Shown: piece after piece, positions 31,842 to 40,519 of the stretch
Numbering within the stretch: the first letter of the stretch is position 1
Layout of the letters: the number at the start of each line of letters is the position of its first letter
Origin: Bacteroidota bacterium
GTDB lineage: Bacteria > Bacteroidota > Bacteroidia > Chitinophagales > Chitinophagaceae
Length of the DNA: 50,023 nucleotides
Assembly: GCA_013286315.1 (NCBI GenBank)
Contig: JABDFX010000012.1
Location: forward strand, 1-50,023
Reading direction: 5' to 3'
The notes under the pieces: generated by a model
What the model was told of the DNA's origin: nothing
The model's input: only the letters and a program-made list of their open reading frames with translations
The model's database searches: none
Program-made: the position numbers and the translations under genes

Positions 31842-33995
31842 ATGAATCAGGTTTCCAGAAGAAGCTTTCTTAAAAATTCAGGTGGCGCAGGTATCGCTCT
31901 CTGGCTCGGAATTTCCACCTGGGACAATACAGCGAAGGCATCGAATATCTACGAAGCCAAAAATTTTACGCCGTATATCATTGTCGATTCAGGTGGCAGC
32001 ATCACGCTTTTCAATACCAAACCTGAAATGGGCCAGGGTACTTTCCAGTCCATTCCGGCTTTGATTGCAGAAGAATTTGAAGTTTCATTCGACCAGGTTA
32101 TTATTAAACAATCGAACGGAGAATCAGTATTTGGCCCGAATCAGAGAGCAGGAGGAAGCGCCTCTATTCGTACAAGCTATACAGACTTAAGAAAGATAGG
32201 TGCATCAGCCAGGGAAGTATTTATAAAAGCAGCGAGTTTACAATGGCAGGTTGATGCCAGCAGTTGTTATGCAGAAAACGGAAAAGTTATTCACAAACCC
32301 ACGAATAGATCGCTTACCTACGGCGAGCTGGTGGCAGAAGCTTCAAAATTAGATCTGCCCACAGAGCCAAAATTAAAAGACCCGAAAGATTTTAAAATTT
32401 TGGGCAAAATGGCCAGCCGGCCCGATGTGCCTTTGAAAACTTGTGGTAAAGCAGAATTTGGTATTGATGTCCGGTTGCCTGATATGTTGTATGCCAGTGT
32501 GGAAAGGTGCCCTGTTATCGGGGGAACTTTAAAAAGCTTTGATGCAACCGAAGCACTTAAAATTCCCGGCGTGGAAAAGGTCGCCAGCATCGAAAGGGTA
32601 ATCGGCAGATACCATTATAAAGGGATTGCCGTAATTGCCAACTCTTACTGGACTGCACTGAAGGCCCGTAAAAAACTAAAAATTGAATGGGATACCGCCT
32701 CATATGCGACATTCAATACGTCTGAATACGAAGATCACTTACGCGCTCTGGCAAGTCAGGACGGTTTGCCGGATAAAAATATTGGCTCCGTTGACACGCT
32801 TAATTTACTGCCGCAAAATACGATCGAGGCATTTTACGAAACGCCCATGGAGGCGCATCATCCGCTCGAAACGCTCAATTGCGTAGCGCAGGTCCGCGGC
32901 GATCAGGTAGAAATATGGGTATCCACACAGGTGCCCAGTAACGTAACAGGAACAGGCGAATTCGATATGCACAAATATATCGGCATGACGCCCGAAAATA
33001 TCAAGATGCATACAAAATTTATTGGTGGCGGGTTTGGCCGAAGACTTTATTTTGACTTCATCGTTGAGGCAGTAAATATTGCAAGACTTACAGACAAACC
33101 GGTAAAACTAATCTGGTCCAGAGAAGACGCTACAGAACAGGGTCCCTTCAGACCCATGACTTTTTCCCAGTTGAAGGGCGGCCTTTCAGACGATGGAAAA
33201 CTGCTCGCCTTTCAGCATAAAGTGATTGGCCCCTCTCTAATGGAATCCAGAGACGGAATCTTTGATAAAACCAAAGTTGACCGTTCCATGGTTGAAGGCA
33301 TCGGTGTGCAGGCTTATGAATTCCCGAATCTCAAGACATCTTATGTAAGGTCTGATTTCCATATTCCGGTTGCCTCCTGGAGATCTGTAACCAGTTCGAC
33401 GGTTGCTTTTCCGCCCGAATGTTTTTTGGATGAACTGGCTTACAAGGCCAAAAAAGATCCGATGGAATTCCGACTGGAACTGCTTTCCAAACCATCTGAT
33501 GCGAAACGGGTTTTATTAAAACTAAAAGAAATGTCCCATTGGGACGAGCCCTTACCCAAGGGCAGAGGACGAGGAGTGGCACAATGGGAATTTTTTGCGG
33601 GATTGGGTGGCCAGGTTGTTGAAGTGACCTACCGCCCGGATAAATCAATCAAAATAGATAAAGTGTATGCTGTGATTGATTTAGGCGAAGTGGTAAATCC
33701 TGATAATGTAATCAACCAGGTACAGGGTGCTGTTGTGATGGCCCTGGGAGCAGCTACGAAACCGGGCATTACATTTAAAGACGGGAAAGTGGAGCAGCAC
33801 AATTTTTATGATGACCTGCTTGTCAGAATGTATGAGGTTCCTGAAATCGAAGTCGCGATTCTCGCGGAAGGTGGGAAAGTTAAAGGCGTAGGAGAACCCG
33901 GGCTACCTCCCTTTGCGCCGGCCTTAGCGAATGCGATTTTCGCAGCGACCGGTAAGAGGATTCGTAAAATGCCTTTTAATTTAAACAATATTTAG
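31842..33995 (+). CDS. Molybdopterin-binding oxidoreductase, IorB/AldH type large subunit
   Basis: 717 residues. A twin-arginine signal (S-R-R-S-F-L-K near residue 5) directs folded export. The family is the xanthine dehydrogenase-like 'isoquinoline 1-oxidoreductase beta / aldehyde dehydrogenase' group: N-T-K-P-E-M-G-Q-G-T near residue 58, I-G-G-G-F-G-R-R-L (Moco loop), Q-V-Q-G-A-V-V-M-A-L-G and catalytic Glu in G-V-G-E-P-G-L-P-P. These enzymes normally need a small 2Fe-2S subunit (IorA-like). None is in this operon or elsewhere in the window, only a di-haem cytochrome. The substrate is unknown; aldehydes or N-heterocycles are typical. Confidence 0.9.
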   Translation: MNQVSRRSFLKNSGGAGIALWLGISTWDNTAKASNIYEAKNFTPYIIVDSGGSITLFNTKPEMGQGTFQSIPALIAEEFEVSFDQVIIKQSNGESVFGPNQRAGGSASIRTSYTDLRKIGASAREVFIKAASLQWQVDASSCYAENGKVIHKPTNRSLTYGELVAEASKLDLPTEPKLKDPKDFKILGKMASRPDVPLKTCGKAEFGIDVRLPDMLYASVERCPVIGGTLKSFDATEALKIPGVEKVASIERVIGRYHYKGIAVIANSYWTALKARKKLKIEWDTASYATFNTSEYEDHLRALASQDGLPDKNIGSVDTLNLLPQNTIEAFYETPMEAHHPLETLNCVAQVRGDQVEIWVSTQVPSNVTGTGEFDMHKYIGMTPENIKMHTKFIGGGFGRRLYFDFIVEAVNIARLTDKPVKLIWSREDATEQGPFRPMTFSQLKGGLSDDGKLLAFQHKVIGPSLMESRDGIFDKTKVDRSMVEGIGVQAYEFPNLKTSYVRSDFHIPVASWRSVTSSTVAFPPECFLDELAYKAKKDPMEFRLELLSKPSDAKRVLLKLKEMSHWDEPLPKGRGRGVAQWEFFAGLGGQVVEVTYRPDKSIKIDKVYAVIDLGEVVNPDNVINQVQGAVVMALGAATKPGITFKDGKVEQHNFYDDLLVRMYEVPEIEVAILAEGGKVKGVGEPGLPPFAPALANAIFAATGKRIRKMPFNLNNI

Positions 33996-34046
33996 TTTAT
34001 GAAATTTGTATGAGTAAAAAAATAACACCCTTTACGATTGCGATTT

Positions 34047-35330
34047 TTATCTATTTCCGATTCGTATCAATCTTCCATTTTCTGCATCAGTAACAACCCA
34101 CAGTGCGCCGTCTGGACCCTGCACTATATCGCGCATACGCTGATGCTGATCCAATAACAAACGTTCTTCTCCGGTCACCCGATTGTTCTCTATGACAAGT
34201 CTGACCACATGCTGGCCCGCCAGTGCTGCAATAAATAAATTTCCATCCCATTCCGGGATAATACTTCCATTATAAAAAGTTGAACCGGAAGGTGCAATGG
34301 TAGGATCCCAATAGTAAATGGGTTGTTCCATTCCTGCTTTTTGTGTAATATTTCCTTCGATGGGTCCGCCGGTATACTCAGCACCATAAGCAATTACAGG
34401 CCAGCCATAATTTTTCCCGGGCTTTACTATATTTACTTCGTCGCCTCCCTGGGTTCCATGTTCATCCTCCCAAAGATCGCCGGTCACGGGATTGAAGCAA
34501 AGTCCCTGCGGATTTCTGAATCCATATGCCCATATTTCCTTTAATGCATTCGGACTATCCGGAAAAACAGGATTTCCGGCAGCCGGCGTTCCATCTGTAT
34601 TGATGCGTAATATTTTTCCAAGTGCCGAACTCAGCCATTGCGCCTGGACGCGCGTTTCTTCATCCATCCGTTCACTGGTAGAGACAAATAATTTCCCGGT
34701 TTTATCGAATAATAAACGAGAACCGTAATGAGCCAGACTTTTGCTGTCGTTTGAAACCCTGTAAATGACTTTTACATTCCGGATTGAAAATTCATCGTTG
34801 GATAAAACGGCGGTAGCCACGGATAATCCGCTCCCCAATTCCCTGCGTTCCGAAAAACTGAAATAAATCGTCCGGTTGTTTTTGAAATCCGGATCGATTA
34901 CAATGTCCAGCAGCCCGGCATCACCGCCGTATACAATATTACGTGGCAGTCCCCGAATGGTGTCACTGACTAATCCGTCCTGCGTAACGATTTTTAAAGA
35001 ACCGCGTTTTTCTGTAATCAGCATTCTGCCATCAGGCATAAATGCAATGGACCATGGATGAAAAAGTCCGGTGGCTATTACCTGTTCCCGATAAGGCGTT
35101 TTCGTAATAACGGCAACTGCCCGGGTTTGTCCTTTGAATGCCGGTTTTTGATTCGTGCCGTATGTCGTATCCCGTTGCTCCAGGGTTTGGCCGGCTATCG
35201 GCTTTTGATCCGGTGGCCTGGTTCCGGCAACGATAATCCCATTGCCATTCCGGTTTTGAGCCAGGGAAAAGTGAACTATTAGCAGACAAATCAGTATCAT
35301 TTTACCTGATAACCTCTGGTTGAACTTCAT
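34047..35330 (-). CDS. PQQ-dependent sugar dehydrogenase (Asd/YliI-like)
   Basis: 427 residues. Signal peptide ends L-A-Q near residue 25. About 50 low-complexity residues follow, then the six-bladed propeller of the soluble aldose sugar dehydrogenase family: G-L-F-H-P-W-S-I-A-F-M-P-D-G-R-M-L-I-T-E-K-R-G, G-G-D-A-G-L-L-D-I, Y-G-F-R-N-P-Q-G, W-E-D-E-H-G-T-Q-G-G-D-E-V-N and N-Y-G-W-P. It ends R-M-R-D-I-V-Q-G-P-D-G-A-L-W-V-V-T-D. The family oxidises aldoses in the periplasm with PQQ. It is monocistronic, convergent with the molybdopterin enzyme, and carries regulon site 8. Confidence 0.92.
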   Translation of the reverse strand: MKFNQRLSGKMILICLLIVHFSLAQNRNGNGIIVAGTRPPDQKPIAGQTLEQRDTTYGTNQKPAFKGQTRAVAVITKTPYREQVIATGLFHPWSIAFMPDGRMLITEKRGSLKIVTQDGLVSDTIRGLPRNIVYGGDAGLLDIVIDPDFKNNRTIYFSFSERRELGSGLSVATAVLSNDEFSIRNVKVIYRVSNDSKSLAHYGSRLLFDKTGKLFVSTSERMDEETRVQAQWLSSALGKILRINTDGTPAAGNPVFPDSPNALKEIWAYGFRNPQGLCFNPVTGDLWEDEHGTQGGDEVNIVKPGKNYGWPVIAYGAEYTGGPIEGNITQKAGMEQPIYYWDPTIAPSGSTFYNGSIIPEWDGNLFIAALAGQHVVRLVIENNRVTGEERLLLDQHQRMRDIVQGPDGALWVVTDAENGRLIRIGNR

Positions 35331-35391
35331 GATTGTTTAATTAAATATTGGCAAAATTAATCACGTAACTATTCTGACATCTGACTTTAGG

Positions 35392-35453
35392 CGAATATAT
35401 ATTTGCTTCGGGGGAAGAAACAGAGCCAGTCGGTGAAAAGGCAAAAACAGTCG
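35392..35453 (-). promoter_or_regulatory. Regulon promoter site 8 (aldose dehydrogenase gene)
   Basis: Minus strand: half-site CGACTGTTT, box TTGCCTTTTCACCGACT (35444-35428) and -7 element TATATTCG (35399-35392), at 45 nt. The CGACT half-sites are exactly 21 bp apart. This is the clearest direct repeat of the set. The ATG at 35330 gives a leader of about 55 nt. Confidence 0.72.
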
Positions 35454-35540
35454 CCCGTTGAGTCGTGTTTCCTGCTGCACGTTCAGCAATTGATATATAT
35501 ATGGCGTTGCCGTTTCCCCCGTACCGGATAAAATGATAAA

Positions 35541-36683
35541 TCATCCATGCCGGAATGGTTTGTCCCCCAACCTGTTAATCCATTTGCGGCATGGCTGTTC
35601 AATCGCATAATATGTTATGGAAGAAATGCCTATCAAAAGTGCCAGATATATGACAGCGTATCCTAACCCGCTGGAAAAATTAATATTTTGTTTACCCCTT
35701 CCAAAACCAACCACGCCGGGTAAACGCAATCCCTTTGAAAAAGGCTCCTGAAGAAATATCTGCATTAAATAAATAGAGTACGATATTTTACCAATATACT
35801 GTGCAAGCCGGTTATTACAGAATGTATGAAGAGATCCGCTATTCAGTGCAAAACAAAGTACCAGTGCCGCAAATAAAATAATGCAAATCGCATCATTCAT
35901 CGCAAAATGCAATGCCAAAACCAGCATCGTGATAAACATAACCGCAAAAATATCTTTATGAAATATATTCTTTACCGAAGGCCATTGATACAGTTTGTAC
36001 ACAATCATTCCTGTTATAAAACCGGCGATACCCCGCAGGAAACCGTAATCATAGGTTGTGTTCAGGTTGTGTGGAACAAGTATGGATGGATATAAATAAT
36101 TTTTTCTCGGGAGAAAATACATGATTGAAATATATGCTGCGATTACAAACAGTCCAAATATGATAAGTGCAGGTAATTTTCTTTTATTCAGGAATAAAGC
36201 CAGAAAAGGAAATATTAAATAAGCTGCCCATTCTGCGCTGATACTCCATGAAGGAATATTCCAGGTGTAGATATCATGTATATAATATGAATGTAGCAAA
36301 AGAAAACCGGTTGGAATGGCCCTGGGATTCTCTATCGCACTGGGATAGGTACCGGGGGGCGACAAAAAAATTACAAGTATAACTAAAAGCAGTAATGAAA
36401 AGAAATGCAGCGGGTAAATCCGGGCAAATCTGGCTATGATGAATTTTCTTAAAGAATTCCTTTCGATATGCATGGCAAAATCTTCTTTATAAACATGCAG
36501 TATGATGAACCCGCTCATGATAAAAAAAAGATCAACCATTAAATAACATTTCTCAAAGAACATAGTCAGGTTAGCCGGCACAAACCGGGCAATGGCCATT
36601 TCAAAATGAAATACGGCAACAAGCACTGCAGCTATTCCCCTTAATGGTGTAAGATTCGATAAATATTCTGCTTTGTGCTCCAA
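35541..36683 (-). CDS. Acyltransferase family 3 membrane protein
   Basis: 380 residues with about ten transmembrane helices. Diagnostic motifs: N-terminal L-T-P-L-R-G-I-A-A-V-L-V-A-V-F-H-F (catalytic His region), V-D-L-F-F-I-M-S-G-F, R-F-A-R-I-Y-P-L-H, P-S-W-S-I-S-A-E-W and the C-terminal G-K-I-S-Y-S-I-Y-L-M-Q. This is the OatA/OafA/NodX-type integral acyltransferase that acylates sugars of surface polysaccharide or other envelope glycans. The acceptor is unknown, since no glycosyltransferases are nearby. It is transcribed alone. Confidence 0.92.
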   Translation of the reverse strand: MEHKAEYLSNLTPLRGIAAVLVAVFHFEMAIARFVPANLTMFFEKCYLMVDLFFIMSGFIILHVYKEDFAMHIERNSLRKFIIARFARIYPLHFFSLLLLVILVIFLSPPGTYPSAIENPRAIPTGFLLLHSYYIHDIYTWNIPSWSISAEWAAYLIFPFLALFLNKRKLPALIIFGLFVIAAYISIMYFLPRKNYLYPSILVPHNLNTTYDYGFLRGIAGFITGMIVYKLYQWPSVKNIFHKDIFAVMFITMLVLALHFAMNDAICIILFAALVLCFALNSGSLHTFCNNRLAQYIGKISYSIYLMQIFLQEPFSKGLRLPGVVGFGRGKQNINFSSGLGYAVIYLALLIGISSITYYAIEQPCRKWINRLGDKPFRHG

Positions 36684-36792
36684 ATTATTTTTTTATTCCC
36701 GGGTTATTGCAACTCATCAATATAATCATTGCCGATCGGAGTGAATGAAATTTTATCATATTCTACGTGTCGGATATCTCTAAAGTATGACG

Positions 36793-38967
36793 TTACCTTC
36801 TTCCGCCGCCACCGCCACCATGAAATCCACCGCCACCGCCACCATGAAAGCCACCCCCGCCAAATGCAGCAGGATGAAATCCGCCAAATGCACCCGGTGA
36901 AAAGCCCGCAGAATGCTGGAAACTCTGCACCCGGGATTGCCCGGCTTCGCGCATTTGCTGCTGCCTGTTCAGGTTGCTGATTGTTTCAGGTGAAAAACTA
37001 TTCACATGTGTTGCAGGGGAATTCATCTGCCATTGGCCACTGCTGCCTCTTTGAAATACATTTCCCTGCCTGTCAGAAAAAACATTATTCGCAGATCTTC
37101 CAAATCTTCCATTGGAGAAGGTTGGTCTGTTACCAAAATCCCTGCCATCGGAAATTCCAAAACCATTCCTCGTTTCAATGCCGTTTCTGTTGCGGTAAAT
37201 ATTATTTTCGGAATGTATGAACCCGTCGTGATATCCTATATTTCCTCCGTAAAAATCATGGCCGTAGTGATATCCGTAATTATGCCAGTATGCCGGATGA
37301 TAAAAAGATGGCCCCCACCAGCCGCCATACCAGCCGCCCCATCCCCACCCGAATCCTTCATTAAACCAGTCAAACCCATAATCCAATCCAAAACCCCAAC
37401 CATACCAGGGACTGTACATCACGCCAAACCCCCAGGACCAGGGTCGGGGATAATAATACCTGCCGATCCACGGATGGTAGTAAATGCCGGTTCCATAAAC
37501 GACTGTGGCGCCATAAATAAAACTGTTGAGATAACCTGACGTATATCCGGCATATATATATTCGGGTGTATAATCGTAGATGTCCACGAATTTGGAATTA
37601 TAAACCCATGAAGTGGGAGGAATCAGATCCAGATCCCCGGGAAGTTGAGTACTTGCAACCCATGGGCCGGCCGGATAATCCGAAATAAACCAAACGCCGT
37701 TATCCAGCGCATAATAACTTCCTCCAAACAATAAGACAGTGGAGGAAGTATTTACCGCATATTGCAAACGGGTACCCGCTATACTTTGAAACTGTGGGTC
37801 GCCGTCGTAGCTGACCTGTGTGGATGCTGTTTTACGATCCACTTTGGCTGTCTGGGCAACCTGCGCATCCATAACCGCTTCCCTGGAAGCTTCCGTTCCG
37901 GCAACACTGGCAAGGACATTATATTTCGGCGAACCTTCGGGAATTTTAGCAAAATCCGCGGGTAACTTGTCAGAGGCAACGAATTCCCACCCACTATTAC
38001 CCGCAAGCGATCCCGAATGATACCAGCGCCCTGAAATCAAAATATAATATTGTTCTGAGTTCGTGTCCAGGAAAATATCATCGGATGAATTTTCAACGTA
38101 TAACAAGGACGTTCCGGAAATGGGTAAGAAATCAGGTTCCCCATCACTCTGAATTAATTCTGCAGGAGTTGTGGTTACAATAACCGCAGGAATTAAGCTA
38201 TCCATTACCATACTCTCGTCAGGGCCATTGGGTCGATTGGAGTTGTCTTTGGCAAGTGTCTTTTCAATTCTCTCCAGTCTCCTGTCAATTTTACTGCTCA
38301 CAAATGAATAGGGCCCGGTAGCCGAAGCGGCGCTGTACCAATGCTCACCACCATAGAGATAAAACTGTCCGTCCTTATCTTTTACGATGGTAAACGGACT
38401 ATTGATAACCGCATCCAAACCCCATTTTTTGTTTTCCTGAATCTTAGGATCACCATCAATAATCACCAGAACCGATGGACGCGTTGCATAAATTATCCGG
38501 GGCACTTGTGTATTGATGTCGTTGGATAACTTGGTTTCATCCAGGTTTTGATCCAGTGTGGCCATCGTTTCATCCAGTGAAATGTTGCCTGCGGTTTCCG
38601 GAAGTTTTGATTCCAGGGTTGTCCTGATCTGGTTCAGATCATTTTCATTTGTATCGGCCGGGATTTTTATGTTTGAGATGAAAATGGAATCGATGGACAA
38701 TTGCCTGGTATTTCGGTCGGTTTCTACTCTGGATGTGGACCATATTGTGCCAAAGTCAGGATTGTTACTGCCATTTCTTAGTACGGATATAGCCGAAATC
38801 GACTTGAGTGTATTTCCTGCAAATGAATCCGGCTGAAACTGATATACTTTGATAACGGTACCGTCGGTTGCAGCGATCGTTAATGGCCAAACACTCTGCG
38901 CATAGCCGATATGATAAACAATAGTAGTGAAAGTCACCATCATGATTTTTCTTAAGAAGAGTTTCAT
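36793..38967 (-). CDS. Exported protein with aromatic/Gly-rich C-terminus ('carbohydrate-binding V/XII'-like)
   Basis: 724 residues. Signal peptide ends G-Y-A-Q near 24. The N-terminal half starts W-P-L-T-I-A-A-T-D-G-T-V-I-K-V-Y-Q-F-Q-P-D-S and has the repeated units G-D-P-x-F-x-x-I-x-G-T-x-L-x-Y and W-Y-x-S / W-F-I-S-D. This matches proteins usually labelled carbohydrate-binding family V/XII, whose activity is not established. From about residue 480 the sequence becomes extremely rich in Tyr, Trp, Gly and His (W-G-F-G-V-M-Y-S-P-W-Y-G-W-G-F-G), and it ends in a tandem G-G-G-G-F-H-G repeat. A coiled or assembling cell-surface role is possible but is inference. Confidence 0.78.
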   Translation of the reverse strand: MKLFLRKIMMVTFTTIVYHIGYAQSVWPLTIAATDGTVIKVYQFQPDSFAGNTLKSISAISVLRNGSNNPDFGTIWSTSRVETDRNTRQLSIDSIFISNIKIPADTNENDLNQIRTTLESKLPETAGNISLDETMATLDQNLDETKLSNDINTQVPRIIYATRPSVLVIIDGDPKIQENKKWGLDAVINSPFTIVKDKDGQFYLYGGEHWYSAASATGPYSFVSSKIDRRLERIEKTLAKDNSNRPNGPDESMVMDSLIPAVIVTTTPAELIQSDGEPDFLPISGTSLLYVENSSDDIFLDTNSEQYYILISGRWYHSGSLAGNSGWEFVASDKLPADFAKIPEGSPKYNVLASVAGTEASREAVMDAQVAQTAKVDRKTASTQVSYDGDPQFQSIAGTRLQYAVNTSSTVLLFGGSYYALDNGVWFISDYPAGPWVASTQLPGDLDLIPPTSWVYNSKFVDIYDYTPEYIYAGYTSGYLNSFIYGATVVYGTGIYYHPWIGRYYYPRPWSWGFGVMYSPWYGWGFGLDYGFDWFNEGFGWGWGGWYGGWWGPSFYHPAYWHNYGYHYGHDFYGGNIGYHDGFIHSENNIYRNRNGIETRNGFGISDGRDFGNRPTFSNGRFGRSANNVFSDRQGNVFQRGSSGQWQMNSPATHVNSFSPETISNLNRQQQMREAGQSRVQSFQHSAGFSPGAFGGFHPAAFGGGGFHGGGGGGFHGGGGGGRR
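36800..36870 (-). repeat. Gly-rich codon repeat at the gene's 3' end
   Basis: Imperfect tandem units of about 24 bp encode G-G-G-G-G-G-F-H / G-G-G-G-F-H-G. They sit inside the last codons of the exported protein and are liable to slippage. Confidence 0.7.
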
Positions 38968-39204
38968 TTTCTGTCTTTTTAATTTTTAAAAAAGGGCCAC
39001 ATAGAAATGCAGCCCGTAACCTTAACTGCTTAATGAGAAATCGTTCTTCCGATTTCCAAAACGAATGTACCTGTCATGTTTTCCTTTTAATTCCATAAAA
39101 CGGCTAAACGGCATGAATAGTCGTTAAAGCGCGGAATTCAATCGACGTTATATTTCCGGCTGTTTAAATAATTGAAGACCTCAGAATCAATAAGGTTTAT
39201 TCAT
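38968..39204. other. Intergenic region upstream of the exported protein
   Basis: No gene is visible. On the minus strand it holds a partial match to the regulon box: CGATTG and CGACTA half-sites 21 bp apart near 39120-39150, with AACGACT. No -7 element lies at the fixed distance. It also contains the leader of the large gene ending at 36793. Confidence 0.4.
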
Positions 39205-39266
39205 CTACACTTATTGCCCGCTGAACGATTCGCAGATTTCCCCGGTGCCGTCATCAGGTAGTTTTA
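39205..39266 (+). promoter_or_regulatory. Regulon promoter site 2
   Basis: Half-site CTACACTTA, box TTGCCCGCTGAACGATT (39214-39230) and -7 element TAGTTTTA (39259-39266), at 45 nt. It serves the small membrane protein at 39321 with a leader of about 50 nt. Confidence 0.78.
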
Positions 39267-39320
39267 CATCCAGCCATCCTGTACTGGCTTAAAAAATTGT
39301 AATCAAAAAAAAACATTAAT

Positions 39321-39671
39321 ATGTCAACTACAATTAGTCATCCGATTTTCATTACTCATGATAACACCGGATCTCTTCGGTCACTTATTAATAAATTTTT
39401 AGACTGGAGTGCTGATCAGCAGGAAAACCGGCTTGCATGGCAGGGTATTGGCCTTCTTGTATTTGGATGCTTCCTTACGCCTCTCTCTGTGTTGATAATG
39501 TCTCTGACAGGAGCAAATATGTTTTTCATCCTGATTGCTATTGCGGCAATGGGAGTGACTTTGGTGCTGGACCTGACGGCAATGCCGACTAAAATAACAA
39601 TCCCTGCTTTTTTTATTGGTGTTATAGCAGATATTACAATCATCGTTGTAAGTGCGATCGCCGCAATCTAA
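39321..39671 (+). CDS. Small membrane protein, unknown
   Basis: 116 residues. A polar N-terminus of about 40 residues (A-D-Q-Q-E-N-R-L-A-W-Q-G) is followed by three hydrophobic segments (I-G-L-L-V-F-G-C-F-L-T-P-L-S-V-L-I-M, F-F-I-L-I-A-I-A-A-M-G-V-T-L-V-L, and F-F-I-G-V-I-A-D-I-T-I-I-V-V). I do not recognise a family. The preceding regulon promoter and the clear topology argue that it is real. The next promoter (site 1) begins 45 bp after its stop codon. Confidence 0.7.
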   Translation: MSTTISHPIFITHDNTGSLRSLINKFLDWSADQQENRLAWQGIGLLVFGCFLTPLSVLIMSLTGANMFFILIAIAAMGVTLVLDLTAMPTKITIPAFFIGVIADITIIVVSAIAAI

Positions 39672-39715
39672 ATGGCGGAAACACTCGTTTCGCGGAATCC
39701 GTTAGCCTCAACCGC

Positions 39716-39777
39716 CTACACTTATTGCCCGTTGAACGATTCGTCCTTTTGGAAAAACATCGCAGAATATAGCTTTG
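39716..39777 (+). promoter_or_regulatory. Regulon promoter site 1
   Basis: Half-site CTACACTTA, box TTGCCCGTTGAACGATT (39725-39741) and a perfect -7 element TAGCTTTG (39770-39777), at exactly 45 nt. The box and the -7 element lie inside the longer frame that begins at 39672, which shows that the real start is the ATG at 39813. Confidence 0.8.
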
Positions 39778-39812
39778 TACCCTACATATTAATAAACAAT
39801 AAAACAAAGATT

Positions 39813-40403
39813 ATGAAAAAGTTTTTTTTAGCGACAGGTATTTTAATGGTCACCGCAATTACCGCGTCTTATGCGCAGGAATTTAATGACGACAATGCAA
39901 ATGACGTAAAGCCAACAATTACGAAAACCATGGCTGAAATTCAGAAAGAAGGAGCCGAAACAAATCAAAATGCGGTTAGTGTGTTTACCGTAAACCAGTT
40001 TGCCTCCGATTTTCCGGACGTTACGGATATTCGTTTTGACAGGGAGAAAGACCACGACGTAATAACCTATACACTGAACGGAAGAATCAACACCGCTTAT
40101 TATGACGATAACAATGAGCTGATGGGCACCATTCACAACAGATCAATGCAGGATTTGCCTGCCGAAGCGCAAACCGAAATTGCAAAGAGGTACGCTGATT
40201 ATACAGTCGTAAAAGTTGTCAGATTTAATGCGAACAGTGATAACGAATCATACATCGATATTAATTCTGAATTGCCTTTTTATGGAGATTCTTCAGAAAC
40301 CAGTAGCAATTATTTTGTTGAGCTAAAAAATAATGATAACAAAGCAATCGTATTAATGGTGGGACTATCCGGTGAAGTCAGTTTTTTCACAACTATGAAA
40401 TAG
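39813..40403 (+). CDS. Exported hypothetical protein
   Basis: 196 residues from ATG 39813. Signal peptide M-K-K-F-F-L-A-T-G-I-L-M-V-T-A-I-T-A-S-Y-A-Q. The mature part has a beta-rich fold of the BLIP/PepSY-like style seen in Bacteroidota: F-A-S-D-F-P-D-V-T-D-I-R-F-D-R-E-K, D-V-I-T-Y-T-L-N-G-R-I-N-T-A-Y-Y-D, and Y-A-D-Y-T-V-V-K-V-V-R-F. The fold assignment is tentative. It ends with a hairpin downstream. The upstream frame from 39672 is not used because the promoter lies within it. Confidence 0.75.
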   Translation: MKKFFLATGILMVTAITASYAQEFNDDNANDVKPTITKTMAEIQKEGAETNQNAVSVFTVNQFASDFPDVTDIRFDREKDHDVITYTLNGRINTAYYDDNNELMGTIHNRSMQDLPAEAQTEIAKRYADYTVVKVVRFNANSDNESYIDINSELPFYGDSSETSSNYFVELKNNDNKAIVLMVGLSGEVSFFTTMK

Positions 40404-40442
40404 TTTGGTATTCTTTCACCCCGGTTAATTTAAATCGACTAC

Positions 40443-40484
40443 GCAATGCGTGACCACCTTAGTCTGTGCTTCGGTGGTCATTGC
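40443..40484 (+). terminator. Hairpin, possible terminator
   Basis: A 7-bp core stem (GACCACC at 40452-40458, GGTGGTC at 40473-40479) with a 14-nt loop and partial outer pairing GCAATG/CATTGC. No T-run follows, so termination is uncertain. It lies between the genes at 39813 and 40520. Confidence 0.4.
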
Positions 40485-40519
40485 ATACCTGCACATTTCT
40501 ATTTTCTAATAATTAGTAT

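Noticed and set aside
36800-36980. Gly/His-rich 3' end as a separate small gene
   Set aside because: It is in frame with and continuous to the large exported protein, without a start of its own.
39110-39160. Minus-strand box upstream of the large exported protein
   Set aside because: The 21-bp direct repeat of CGATTG/CGACTA is present, but TTGCC is not, and no -7 element lies at the fixed distance. Kept only as a partial match.
39672-39812. N-terminal extension of the exported protein at 39813
   Set aside because: It contains the promoter box and -7 element, and it precedes a perfect signal peptide start.
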